Below, piece by piece: positions 56,330 through 64,000 of a stretch of 64,000 nucleotides of DNA (position 1 is its first letter; each line of letters begins with the position of its first letter). Made by a program: the position numbers and the translations under genes. Below the pieces are notes generated by a model, which worked only from the letters and a program-made list of their open reading frames with translations, did no database searches and was not told the origin of the DNA. The DNA comes from Actinomycetospora straminea (GTDB lineage: Bacteria > Actinomycetota > Actinomycetes > Mycobacteriales > Pseudonocardiaceae): assembly GCF_028737255.1 (NCBI RefSeq), contig NZ_JAQZAN010000015.1, positions 1-64,000 of the forward strand, in the 5' to 3' direction.

Positions 56330-57100
56330 TCACTCGGCAGATCCCTCAGCAGATCCCTCGGGCCGGGTGCCGACGACGACGGTCGCGTCGCGCTCCTCGT
56401 CGTGCGCCACGTCGACGGCGACGAACCCCGCCCCGGCCAGCGCCGCCCGCGCCAGCTCGCCCTGGTGCTCCGCGCACTCGACGAGCAGCCGCCCGCCCGC
56501 GCGCAGCCACGCCGGCGCCTGCCCCGCGAGCCGGCGCACGACGTCGATCCCGTCGCCGCCGCCGTCGAGGGCCACCCGCGGCTCGTGCTCGCGCGCCTCC
56601 GGCGGCATGGCGGCGACGGCGTCGCTCGGTACATACGGGGTGCTCGCGACGACGACGTCGACGCGCCCGGCGAGCTCCGCGGGCAGGGCCGCGAGCAGGT
56701 CGCCGGCGTGCGCGCCCGCGGCGCCGGGGAGGTTCGTGCGCGCGCAGGCGACCGCGGCGGGGTCGACGTCGGCAGCGTGGAGCACGAGGTCCGGGCGCGC
56801 GGCGAGCAGCGCGGCCCCGAGGGCGCCGGTGCCGCAGCAGACGTCGACGACGGTCGCGCCCGCCCCGGTCACCGCCAGCGCCCGCTCGACGAGGAACTCG
56901 CTACGGTGCCGCGGCACGAACACCCCGGGCGCCACCGCGACCCGGTGCCCCGCGAACTCCGCCCAGCCCAGCACCTGCTCCAGCGGCTCGCCGGCCACGC
57001 GCCGGGCGACGAGGTCCTCCGGTGCACCGGCCAACAGCGCCGCCTCCTCCTCGGCGAACACGCACCCCGCCGCGCGGAGGCGGGCCACCAGCGAGCTCAC
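56330..57100 (-). CDS. PrmC-related putative glutamine methyltransferase
   Basis: About 256 residues. Motif I is VVDVCCGTGALGAALLA, acidic loop HAADVDPAAVACARTN, and EPRVALDGGGDGIDVVRRL is the PrmC/HemK C-terminal signature. The substrate-binding motif that is NPPY in true PrmC reads STPY (VVASTPYVPSDAV). This matches the PrmC paralogue family annotated as putative protein N5-glutamine methyltransferase, target unknown. GTG start overlaps the BKACE stop (GTGA). The last codons come from a short 12-bp DNA repeat. Confidence 0.85.
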   Translation of the reverse strand: MSSLVARLRAAGCVFAEEEAALLAGAPEDLVARRVAGEPLEQVLGWAEFAGHRVAVAPGVFVPRHRSEFLVERALAVTGAGATVVDVCCGTGALGAALLAARPDLVLHAADVDPAAVACARTNLPGAAGAHAGDLLAALPAELAGRVDVVVASTPYVPSDAVAAMPPEAREHEPRVALDGGGDGIDVVRRLAGQAPAWLRAGGRLLVECAEHQGELARAALAGAGFVAVDVAHDEERDATVVVGTRPEGSAEGSAE

Positions 57101-57969
57101 AGTCCGAGGATCCCGCGGGTCTCCGCGATCGTCGCGGGCCGGCGCCCCAGGTCGGCGAGCAGCGCCACGATCTCGTCGACGAGCTCGGTGTTGGTCGGCG
57201 TGGACGGGCCGGCGTAGTCCTCGAGCCCCACCCGCACGTGCCCCCCGCGCGCCACCGCCGTCTCGGCCAGCCCGCACGCGACGACGTCGCCGCCCAGCAC
57301 CGCCACCGACCACGGCAGCCCGCTGGGCTCGAGCATCTCGAGGTAGGCCTCGAGCGCGGTGGTCGTCGGCGGCAGACCGAACTCCAGCTCGCCGCCGAAG
57401 TACAGCTTGACGATGGCGCCCGGCGGCACGCGGCCGTGGCGGTAGAGGGTCAGCGTCACCCGCAGGAAGCTCGGGTCGAAGATCGAGATCGACGGGCCGG
57501 TGCCGTGCGCGGCACAGCGGGCGAACATGTGCTCGGTGTCGGCCAGGCTGTTCTGGTACGGGCCCGGGGCGGCGGCCGCGGCGATCGCGCCGTCGCTGGT
57601 CAGACCCAGGTTCACCGACCCGGGGTCGACCAGCGAGAGCCCGCCGAGCCCGCGGCGGGCGAGCTCCTCGTGGTGCGCCCACCGCGTCTCGATGGGGATG
57701 CCGCGGGCGCCGGCGGCCATCGTCGCGTAGAGCAGCAGGTCCGGGTACTGCGCGAGCACCGGCGTCCACGCCTCGAGGTAGGGCTCGACGGGGTGCACGC
57801 CGTCGGGCACGAACATGGCCTCGTGGTGGTCGTGCGCGATGCTCGCCCCGCGGTCGACGCAGGCGAGCATCTCGTCCGCGACCTCGGCGGGGGTCAGCGG
57901 CACGTGCGGGTTCACCGAGCGCGGCGTCGCGCCGTTGACGGCGACCTCGAGGATCACGGGAGCGGTCAC
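57097..57969 (-). CDS. BKACE-family beta-keto acid cleavage enzyme
   Basis: About 290 residues of the DUF849/Kce family, a zinc TIM barrel. VILEVAVNGATPRSVNPHVP begins the barrel; ASIAHDHHEAMFV supplies the metal His pair; GLSLVDPGSVNLG and the C-terminal GGHVRVGLEDYAGP are signatures. These enzymes condense a beta-keto acid with acetyl-CoA to give acetoacetate and a new CoA ester. Substrate class is unclear. GTG start without Shine-Dalgarno. Operon with the PrmC paralogue; divergent from an RraA-like gene. Confidence 0.88.
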   Translation of the reverse strand: MTAPVILEVAVNGATPRSVNPHVPLTPAEVADEMLACVDRGASIAHDHHEAMFVPDGVHPVEPYLEAWTPVLAQYPDLLLYATMAAGARGIPIETRWAHHEELARRGLGGLSLVDPGSVNLGLTSDGAIAAAAAPGPYQNSLADTEHMFARCAAHGTGPSISIFDPSFLRVTLTLYRHGRVPPGAIVKLYFGGELEFGLPPTTTALEAYLEMLEPSGLPWSVAVLGGDVVACGLAETAVARGGHVRVGLEDYAGPSTPTNTELVDEIVALLADLGRRPATIAETRGILGL

Positions 57970-58020
57970 CGGAGAGAGGATCGTCGCCCGGACCCGGCCG
58001 CGTCGAGCATGATGCCGACC

Positions 58021-58698
58021 GTGGATCCCCTGACCCCCGACGAGCTCGGCCGGGTGCGCTCGCTCGCGACGTCGTCGCTGTGCGACGCCGACAAGACGTT
58101 CGCCCTGCCCGACCCCGCGATCCGGGCGATGGTGCCCGACGTCCGCATGGCCGGGCCCGCGGTCACCGTCGTCGCCCCCGACGACCACCTCCCGGTGCTG
58201 GCCGCGGCCGGCGAGGCCCCGGTGGGCTCGGTGCTGGTGGTGGTCAACCCGCGGGGGACGCGGGCGGTGGCCGGCGAGCTGATCGCGTCCGAGGCGCGCC
58301 GTCGGGGCCTGGCCGGCATGGTCATCGACGGGTACTGCCGGGACGTCGCCGGGCTGCGGCGGATCGGGCTGCCCGTGTTCGCCCGGGGCACGACGCCGGC
58401 GTCGGGCAGCGCGCGCGACCCGCGCGGTCGGGACGAGGGACCGGTCGCGCTCGGCGGGGTGCCCGTGCGCCCCGGGGACCTGGTGCTGGGCGACGACGAC
58501 GGGCTCGCCATCGCCACCCCCGACCAGGTGCGCGCGGCGCTCGCGGGCGCCGAGGAGGTCGAGCGCGCCGAGGCCGCCGTGCTCGCCGGCATGGCGGAGG
58601 GCCGCGGAGGTCGGAGCCTCGCCGACCACACGAACCTCGCCGACCACCGCGCCGCCCGCGCGGCCGGGCAGGACTCGTGGCTGCGGTTCCTCGTCTGA
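58021..58698 (+). CDS. RraA-like protein (aldolase/decarboxylase fold)
   Basis: About 225 residues. LATSSLCDADKTFALPD, VRMAGPAVTVVAPDDHLPVL, ASEARRRGLAGMVIDGYCRD and PGDLVLGDDDGLAIAT give the RraA/HMG-aldolase pattern with the R-D pair (YCRD). Members are 4-hydroxy-4-methyl-2-oxoglutarate aldolases, oxaloacetate decarboxylases or RNase E inhibitors; the enzyme role is more likely here. GTG 58021 lies 7 nt after CATGAT (58008-58013) and is probably leaderless; ATG 58009 and 58012 are alternatives. An SDR gene follows by 43 bp. Confidence 0.85.
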   Translation: MDPLTPDELGRVRSLATSSLCDADKTFALPDPAIRAMVPDVRMAGPAVTVVAPDDHLPVLAAAGEAPVGSVLVVVNPRGTRAVAGELIASEARRRGLAGMVIDGYCRDVAGLRRIGLPVFARGTTPASGSARDPRGRDEGPVALGGVPVRPGDLVLGDDDGLAIATPDQVRAALAGAEEVERAEAAVLAGMAEGRGGRSLADHTNLADHRAARAAGQDSWLRFLV

Positions 58699-58741
58699 TG
58701 GGCCGCTGTCCGATGGCGCCCTGTCCGGTGACGGCCGCCTG

Positions 58742-59482
58742 ATGCCCGTCCTGCTCGTCACCGGCGGCAGCCGCGGCATCGGCGCCGCCGTCGTCGCCCG
58801 CGGCGCGGCCGCCGGCTGGGACGTGTGCCTGACCTACCGCAGCGACGCCGGCGCCGCCGAGGACGTCGCCGCCCGCGCCCGCGAGCAGGGCGTCGAGGCG
58901 CGCGCGGTCCGTGCGGACGTGGGGGTGGAGGCCGAGGTCGAGGCCGCCTTCGCCGCGGCGGACGCGATGGGCCCGCTCGGCGCGGTGGTCGCCAACGCCG
59001 GGGTGGTGGTGCCGAAGTCGCGCGTCGACGCCGTGTCGGCCGCGCGCGTCGCGGACATGCTCGCGGTCAACGTCGTCGGCGCCGTCGTCACGTGCCGCGA
59101 GGCGGTGCGGCGCCTGTCGACCGTGCACGGCGGCCCGGGCGGGTCGATCGTGCTGGTCGGGTCGGTCGCGTCGCGGCTGGGGTCGCCGGGGGAGTACGTC
59201 GACTACGCGGCGTCGAAGGCCGCCGTCGACGCGCTCGGTCTCGGGCTGGCGAAGGAGGTCGCCGACGAGGGCGTGCGCGTCAACGTCGTGCGGCCCGGGC
59301 TCATCGACACCGAGCTCCACGCCTCGGGCGGGCAGCCCGACCGGGTGGCGCGCATCGGCCCCACCGTGCCGGTCGGGCGGCCGGGCACGGCCGACGAGGT
59401 GGCCGCCGCCATCGCGTGGCTGCTCTCCGACGAGGCCTCGTACTGCACCGGGAGCGTGGTCGATGTCGCGGGCGGCCGCTGA
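58742..59482 (+). CDS. SDR-family oxidoreductase
   Basis: 246 residues, a classical short-chain dehydrogenase. Cofactor motif LLVTGGSRGIGAAVV, NAG motif VVANAGVV, catalytic Ser in VLVGSVASRLGS and YVDYAASKAA with the Tyr and Lys; the C-terminal YCTGSVVDVAGGR is typical. The Ser/Thr-Arg dipeptide after beta-2 (TYRSD) suggests NADP(H). Could be a 3-oxoacyl reductase or sugar/alcohol dehydrogenase. Probably co-transcribed with the RraA-like gene. Confidence 0.9.
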   Translation: MPVLLVTGGSRGIGAAVVARGAAAGWDVCLTYRSDAGAAEDVAARAREQGVEARAVRADVGVEAEVEAAFAAADAMGPLGAVVANAGVVVPKSRVDAVSAARVADMLAVNVVGAVVTCREAVRRLSTVHGGPGGSIVLVGSVASRLGSPGEYVDYAASKAAVDALGLGLAKEVADEGVRVNVVRPGLIDTELHASGGQPDRVARIGPTVPVGRPGTADEVAAAIAWLLSDEASYCTGSVVDVAGGR

Positions 59483-59544
59483 CCCCGGCACGGCGGGAGG
59501 GTCCTCGATCACGGCGTCGGCCCCGGGGAGCACAATCCGGGGAC

Positions 59545-60363
59545 GTGGAGGGGACGCCGGGGATCGCGCTCGACGCGGTGGGCCACCGGGGCGGACGCCG
59601 CTCGTGGCGGCGCTTCGTCGCGCTGGGCGACAGCTTCACCGAGGGGGTCGGCGACCCCGACCCGGCGACCGGACGGGAACGCGGCTGGGCCGACCGCCTC
59701 GCTGGCGCGCTGGCCCGCGCGGACCCGGACGTCCGCTACGCCAACCTCGCCGTCCGCGGCCTGCTGCTCGACAGGGTCGTCGCCACCCAGGTCCCCGAGG
59801 CCGTGCGGATGGCCCCCGACCTCGTCAGCCTCTGCGCGGCCGGCAACGACCTGCTGCGCCCGGCCGCCGATCCGGCCGCGCTGGCCGAGCGGTTCGAGGG
59901 CGCCGTGGCGACGCTGCGGGCCACCGGCGCCGACGTGCTCGTGTTCACCGGCTTCGACACCCGCGAGAGCCCACTGCTCAACCTCGTCGGCCGGCGGCTC
60001 GCCGCGATGAACGACCACATCCGCGAGATCGCGCACCGGCAGGGCGCGCACCTCGTCGACCTGTGGGTGATGCCGCCGCTGGCCGACCCGCGCGCCCGCA
60101 CCGGCGACCGCCTGCACCTCGACCCCGCCGGGCACGCCCGGGTCGCCGCGCGGGCCTGCGAGGTGCTCGGGCTGCCGACCGACGTCGACTGGCACGCGCC
60201 CTGGCCACCCGCCGCGCGCACCGGCTGGGGGCACCGTCGCGCCGAGGACGCGCGGTGGGCCCGCGACCACCTGTGGCCGTGGGTGCAGCGCCGCGCGCAG
60301 GGCCGCAGCACCGGCGACGATCGCCGCCCGAAGCGCCCGGACCTCGCCCCCGTCATCCCGTGA
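59545..60363 (+). CDS. SGNH/GDSL-type lipase or esterase
   Basis: About 272 residues, no signal peptide, so cytoplasmic. Block I FVALGDSFTEGVGDPDP, block III CAAGNDLLRP, and block V DRLHLDPAGHARVAA contain the Ser, Asn and Asp-x-x-His of the SGNH family. The substrate may be an acyl or acetyl ester. GTG 59545 lies 8 nt after CACAAT with no Shine-Dalgarno: leaderless. A GNAT gene follows 4 bp after its stop. Confidence 0.88.
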   Translation: MEGTPGIALDAVGHRGGRRSWRRFVALGDSFTEGVGDPDPATGRERGWADRLAGALARADPDVRYANLAVRGLLLDRVVATQVPEAVRMAPDLVSLCAAGNDLLRPAADPAALAERFEGAVATLRATGADVLVFTGFDTRESPLLNLVGRRLAAMNDHIREIAHRQGAHLVDLWVMPPLADPRARTGDRLHLDPAGHARVAARACEVLGLPTDVDWHAPWPPAARTGWGHRRAEDARWARDHLWPWVQRRAQGRSTGDDRRPKRPDLAPVIP

Positions 60364-60367
60364 CCCG

Positions 60368-60841
60368 GTGAGCGGCATCGCGATCGTCGTCGACGACCTG
60401 TCCGGCCCCGAGGTCGCGGCGCTGCTCGCCGAGCACCTCGAGGAGATGCGGGCCGTGACGCCCGTGGAGAGCAAGCACGCGCTCGACCTCGACGGCCTGC
60501 GCCGCCCCGACGTCACGTTCTGGACCGCGTGGGACGACAGCAACGACACGGTGCTGCTCGGCTGCGGGGCGCTGCGCGAGCTCGACCCGACCCACGGCGA
60601 GATCAAGTCGATGCGCACGACGACGGCGTACCAGGGGATCGGGGTGGGGTCGGCGCTGGTCCGGCACATCATCGCCGAGGCGCGCCGGCGCGGGTACCGG
60701 CGGCTGAGCCTGGAGACGGGGTCGTCGGAGCACTTCGCGCCCGCCCGGCGGCTCTACGCCCGCCACGGGTTCGTGCCCTGCCCGCCGTTCGGCGACTACC
60801 CCGAGGACCACCACAGCGCGCACCTCACGCTGGTGCTGTGA
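60368..60841 (+). CDS. GNAT-family N-acetyltransferase
   Basis: 157 residues, complete GNAT domain. IKSMRTTTAYQGIGVGSALV carries the acetyl-CoA-binding QGIGVG; RGYRRLSLETGSSEHFAPAR and YARHGFVPCPPFGDYPEDHH are typical of the YedL/ElaA-like amino-acid or small-molecule acetylase group. GTG start 4 bp after the SGNH gene, so likely co-transcribed. Substrate unknown. Confidence 0.87.
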   Translation: MSGIAIVVDDLSGPEVAALLAEHLEEMRAVTPVESKHALDLDGLRRPDVTFWTAWDDSNDTVLLGCGALRELDPTHGEIKSMRTTTAYQGIGVGSALVRHIIAEARRRGYRRLSLETGSSEHFAPARRLYARHGFVPCPPFGDYPEDHHSAHLTLVL

Positions 60842-60857
60842 TCAGGGAGCGCGGACC

Positions 60858-61286
60858 TCAGCGCGCCGCCGACCGCCGCTCCGACTCCGCCGCGAGCCCG
60901 GCGATCTCGGTGTCGACGTAGCGGCGGGTCATCGGCCCGAGCAGGGACGCGACCACGCCCAGCGCGCCCGTCTGGCGGATGCCCAGCGTGATGCGGCTGC
61001 GGCCCGGCCCCAGCGGCTCGACGGTGTGCCACGCGGCGCTGTCCAGGCCGGGCGCGGGCGAGGCCCAGGTGTACGAGCGGCCCGGCTCGAGCTCGGTGAC
61101 CTCCCACGTCGCCGGCGGCAGCCGCGGCTGCTCGATCCGCACCCGCGCCCCCACCCGCAGCGCGTCCCCGTCGAGGCGGACCCGGCGCATCGTCGACGTC
61201 CACGTAGGCATGCGTTCCACATCGGCCATCACCGCCCACACCGTGTCCGCCCCGGCGTCGACGTCGCGAGAGACGTTGTACTCCAC
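60858..61286 (-). CDS. SRPBCC-family polyketide cyclase-like protein
   Basis: 142 residues of the START/SRPBCC ligand-binding fold: VSRDVDAGADTVWAVMADVE, MPTWTSTMRRVRLDG, RSYTWASPAPGLDSAAWHTV, and a C-terminal helix with RRYVDTEIAGLA. It binds a hydrophobic ligand; catalytic function is not evident. GTG start six nt after TAGGAC, identical hexamer and spacing to the FAD oxidase at 45054, so leaderless. Confidence 0.84.
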   Translation of the reverse strand: MEYNVSRDVDAGADTVWAVMADVERMPTWTSTMRRVRLDGDALRVGARVRIEQPRLPPATWEVTELEPGRSYTWASPAPGLDSAAWHTVEPLGPGRSRITLGIRQTGALGVVASLLGPMTRRYVDTEIAGLAAESERRSAAR

Positions 61287-61344
61287 GGGGTCGTCCTACC
61301 GCGCGGACGCCGGCGGCGGGAGTGGTGTTCGCGCACGGCCGACG

Positions 61345-63015
61345 TCAGGGCCGCAGCTCGACCTCCTCGACGAGGTGCGCCGAGATCGGCGTGGTCGGCG
61401 TCCACCGCGACGCGTCACCGGGCGACCAGGTCCAGTCGCGCGGGACCCGGTCCACCCCGAGGACGAAGATCGTCAGGGTGCCGTCGGGCGCGATGCGCAT
61501 CCGCAGGAAGCCCTTGTGGTCCTCGATGCTCTGCGCGGCGAAGAGCTCGTTGCGGTTGGCCCACCGGCCGACGACCAGCAGGAACAGCGCCAGGACGAGG
61601 CTCGACGCGAGCCCGGCGACACCGACGACCACCAGGATCTCGGCCCCGCCGACGAGCACCGACCCCAGCCCGGCGCGCCCCGGGGCCAGCGCCTCGTGGG
61701 CCCACGTCGCCAGCGCCGCGACCCCCCCGGCGAGCCCGACCTGGGCGACCGCGAGCACGGCCCGCAGCGGGACCGCGCCCCACCACCGCTTCCGGTTCGG
61801 CGCCACGAACGCCGCCGACACCGCGCCCACCACGATCGCCCCGAGCACGGCCAGCACCCACAGCCCGAGCACCGCGGGCACGACGACCAGCGCCTGGAGC
61901 GCCCCCAGGACCGCGAACAGCGACCCGTTGCGCGCCGGCAGCCGCGTGAGCACCCGCGCGGCCTCGGTCCGCGAGGTCGGGGCGGTCGGGAAGGTGGCGT
62001 CGGCGCGGACGTAGGTGTGCTCGCGGTCGGACCGTTCCGGGCCCGGGTCGGCGAGGTCGGCGGTGACGTGCAGCTCGTCGGGGAGGAAGTGCGTGGGCGA
62101 GGTGTAGGCGCCGCCGTGGCCCGCGGTGACGAGGACCTGGTCCGGGCCGACCGAGCCCTCGGGGCGCACCAGCGTGTAGCGGGCGTAGTGGTGGGTGTCG
62201 CCGGTGAGGACGAGGCGCACCCGCAGGTCCCGCCGCTCGCCGAGGACGTCGCGCAGGAAGAAGGCGAGGCGGTCCATGGCCTCGTCGTCGCCGTCGAGCG
62301 CGCCGTACCAGGCCGGGGTGGCGGTGAGCAGGACGATCCGCGAGCCGTGGGGGATCCGCGCGACGACGTCGCGGAACCACTCGAGCTGCGTGGCGTCGAT
62401 GTAGGTGTCGAGCTGGATGTCCATCGCCAGCACCCACCAGTCGTGCGGCAGCGCCAGCGCGAAGTAGGAGCGGCGCTGGGCGGTGTGCCACCCGGCGAGG
62501 TCGCGGCCCTGGGCGAACACCCGCAGGAACGCGGTCAGGCCGTCGTACCAGTCGTGGTTGCCGGGGATGGCGTGGACGGCCGGCTGCTCCCGCTCGGGAT
62601 CGACGACGAACTGCGCGTCCAGCGGGCCCTCGAGGCGCTCCTCGTAGGCCTTGGTGCCCGCCACGGGGTACACCTCGTCGCCGCCGAGCAGCAGGACCCG
62701 CCCGCGCGGGAGCCGCTGCCCGTCGACGGTGACGCCCGTGGCGCCGAGCAGGGTCGCGATCGTGGCCATGGCGGGGAAGCCGTCGCCGGTGTCGGACAGG
62801 AAGTCGACCCAGAAGTCCCCGGCGGCGCCGTCGCCGGCGGTGTCGTACCGGACCACGTCCTGCGCGAACGTCGTGCCGGCCATGACGTCGCGCTTGTCGG
62901 CGTAGGCCGCGGCGACGCTGCCGAGCGCGACGGTCAGGCCCGTGCGCACCAGCTCGGTGGGCGAGAGCCAGCGCACCGCGTCGTGGCGTACCGGCTCGTC
63001 GGTCCGACCCCCCAT
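61345..63015 (-). CDS. Metallophosphoesterase with C-terminal membrane domain
   Basis: About 556 residues. The calcineurin-like part has LLLGGDEVYPVAG, HAIPGNHDWYDGLTAF and LVLTGDTHHYARY, giving the metal-binding set except that the first block (DxH) is atypical. From about residue 355 four membrane spans follow (LFAVLGALQALVVVPAVLGL, VLGAIVVGAVSAAFV, VGLAGGVAALATWA, VVVGVAGLASSLVLALFLLV). The N-terminal part contains SDTGDGFPAMATIA. Substrate unknown. The ATG follows TACGGT by 7 nt: leaderless. Confidence 0.85.
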   Translation of the reverse strand: MGGRTDEPVRHDAVRWLSPTELVRTGLTVALGSVAAAYADKRDVMAGTTFAQDVVRYDTAGDGAAGDFWVDFLSDTGDGFPAMATIATLLGATGVTVDGQRLPRGRVLLLGGDEVYPVAGTKAYEERLEGPLDAQFVVDPEREQPAVHAIPGNHDWYDGLTAFLRVFAQGRDLAGWHTAQRRSYFALALPHDWWVLAMDIQLDTYIDATQLEWFRDVVARIPHGSRIVLLTATPAWYGALDGDDEAMDRLAFFLRDVLGERRDLRVRLVLTGDTHHYARYTLVRPEGSVGPDQVLVTAGHGGAYTSPTHFLPDELHVTADLADPGPERSDREHTYVRADATFPTAPTSRTEAARVLTRLPARNGSLFAVLGALQALVVVPAVLGLWVLAVLGAIVVGAVSAAFVAPNRKRWWGAVPLRAVLAVAQVGLAGGVAALATWAHEALAPGRAGLGSVLVGGAEILVVVGVAGLASSLVLALFLLVVGRWANRNELFAAQSIEDHKGFLRMRIAPDGTLTIFVLGVDRVPRDWTWSPGDASRWTPTTPISAHLVEEVELRP

Positions 63016-63038
63016 GGTCGGCACCGTAGTGCCCGACG

Positions 63039-63935
63039 TCAGAGGGCGGCGGCGGCGAGCCGGGTGGCCTCCGCGATCGTCGGGCGGCCGTTCGTGCTCG
63101 CCGGGTCGGCGGGGCTGGTGAGGACGGTGACGACCCACGGCGCCCGGCCGGGCGGCCACACCACGGCGACGTCGTTGTTCTCGCCCTGCGCGCCCGAGCC
63201 GGTCTTGTCCCCGACGCGCCAGTCGCGGGGCAGCCCCGCGCGGATCTGCTCGGTGCCGGTGACGGCGCCGACCATCCAGCCGGTGAGCAGGTCGCGCCGG
63301 GCGGGGTCGAGCGCGTCGCCGAGGACCAGCGCCTGCAGGTCATCGGCCATCGCGGCGGCGGTGGTGGTGTCGCGCTCGTCGCCCGGCGCGGTCTCGTTGA
63401 GCTCGGGCTCGGGACGGTCGGCGCGCGTGACGGGGTCGCCGAGCGTGCGCACGAACGCCGTCGTCGCCGCGGGGCCGCCGACCAGGGCGGTGAGGAGGTT
63501 CGCGGCGGTGTTGTCGCTGACGACGATCGCGGCCTCGCACAGGGCCGCCACCGTCATGCCGCCCTCGACGTTCCGCGACGTGGTCGGCGCGTACTCGAGC
63601 AGGTCGGCACGGGTGTAGCGGATCGTGCGCTCGAGCAGGCCGGGCTCGGTGAGACGCCGCCGCAGCACCGCGGCGACGACGAGGACCTTGACCGTCGAGG
63701 CCATCAGTGCCCGCTCGTCGGCGCGGTGGCGGACCTCGCGGCCGGTGCCGGTGTCGCGGGCGACGAGCGCGATCCGGCGTCCGGAGCGGCGTTCGAGCTC
63801 GGCGAGGGCGGCGGCCGGGTCCGGAGGAGCGGGTCCCGGGGGAGGGGCCGGCGCGGCCGGGCGGCCCGCGCACCCCGCCAGCACCGCCGCGAGCCCCCCG
63901 ACCAGCACCGTGCGGCGCGAGGCGCGGATGATCAC
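63039..63935 (-). CDS. Class A beta-lactamase-type lipoprotein
   Basis: About 298 residues. A twin-Arg-containing lipoprotein signal ends in AVLAGC (Cys-22). Catalytic motifs: MASTVKVLVVA (SxxK), VVSDNTAANLL (SDN), EPELNETAPGDERDTTT (the omega-loop Glu-166 region) and VGDKTGSGAQGENND (KTG). All four class A elements are intact, so it probably hydrolyses beta-lactams on the outer face of the membrane. GTG 63935 follows TACCCT by 7 nt. No regulator of the BlaI/BlaR type is adjacent. Confidence 0.93.
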   Translation of the reverse strand: MIIRASRRTVLVGGLAAVLAGCAGRPAAPAPPPGPAPPDPAAALAELERRSGRRIALVARDTGTGREVRHRADERALMASTVKVLVVAAVLRRRLTEPGLLERTIRYTRADLLEYAPTTSRNVEGGMTVAALCEAAIVVSDNTAANLLTALVGGPAATTAFVRTLGDPVTRADRPEPELNETAPGDERDTTTAAAMADDLQALVLGDALDPARRDLLTGWMVGAVTGTEQIRAGLPRDWRVGDKTGSGAQGENNDVAVVWPPGRAPWVVTVLTSPADPASTNGRPTIAEATRLAAAAL

Positions 63936-64000
63936 CCGCCGGAGGGTAGTGAGGCGTACTCGAGGCCGGCGGAGGTGCTGCGCCACGCGACGAGCCGGTC
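63932..64000 (-). CDS. Partial gene at the window edge (C-terminus)
   Basis: The frame entering from the right edge encodes 22 residues, ending EYASLPSGG and a TGA that overlaps the beta-lactamase start as GTGA. The segment LVAWRSTSAGLEYASLPS is protein-like, but nothing identifies it. If real, it would place the beta-lactamase in an operon, in tension with its leaderless-type promoter. Confidence 0.4.
   Translation of the reverse strand, partial: DRLVAWRSTSAGLEYASLPSGG

Overview
The window is about 75% G+C, uses GTG starts very often, and carries genes seen only or mainly in actinobacteria: a WhiB1-type iron-sulfur regulator, a SigR/RsrA-type redox sigma pair, the 24-residue ribosomal protein bL37, a Kgd-type multifunctional 2-oxoglutarate enzyme, nickel superoxide dismutase with its SodX protease, and DUF5709 and DUF6104 proteins. 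The block sigR-rsrA-bL37-pdtaS-whiB1-diacylglycerol kinase-membrane protein-phosphatase (4.5-11.1 kb) has, from memory, the same gene order as Mycobacterium tuberculosis around Rv3223c-Rv3214. A Pseudonocardiales-like chromosome fits best; this is inference from content, not a database match. No phage, plasmid, transposase, CRISPR, rRNA or tRNA was seen.

Layout. 0-4.4 kb: TetR repressor divergent from a zinc alcohol dehydrogenase, a WYL regulator divergent from an epoxide hydrolase, and a YbaK deacylase. 4.4-13.6 kb: redox and signalling block, with sigR behind its own SigR-type promoter, then rsrA, bL37, pdtaS, whiB1, lipid kinase, methyltransferase, phosphatase, sodN/sodX and malic enzyme. 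14-21.5 kb: a PAS-GGDEF-EAL protein, a four-gene glycine betaine/proline-type ABC importer and a G3E GTPase flanked by direct repeats. 21.6-29.9 kb: DUF6104, kgd and a fused heterodimer-type ABC exporter. 30-38.6 kb: a Cys-containing leader peptide, cysteine dioxygenase, rhodanese, two M20 hydrolases, an MFS carrier, a PucR regulator and an AMP ligase. 38.7-48.6 kb: DUF5709, septum-formation-type protein, MHS transporter, a uridine-kinase relative, two flavoenzymes, DHFR-like protein, siderophore-interacting protein, MarR/hydrolase pair and two membrane proteins. 48.6-52.6 kb: a tightly overlapping GNAT / luciferase-like monooxygenase / adenylation enzyme / carrier protein cassette. 52.9-64 kb: ABC-class ATPase, L,D-transpeptidase, LigD-type polymerase, a PrmC paralogue with a BKACE enzyme, RraA, SDR, SGNH hydrolase, GNAT, SRPBCC, metallophosphoesterase and a class A beta-lactamase.

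Regulation visible in the DNA. About a dozen genes have a TANNNT-like hexamer 6-8 nt before the start codon and no Shine-Dalgarno, so leaderless mRNAs look common. Several convergent gene pairs end inside long palindromes that supply stop codons and probably terminators. The observations most worth following are the carrier-protein cassette at 48.65-52.61 kb, the leader peptide before cysteine dioxygenase, the possible N-extended SigR isoform, the triplicated 11-bp start region before the rhodanese, and the recurrent palindromes.
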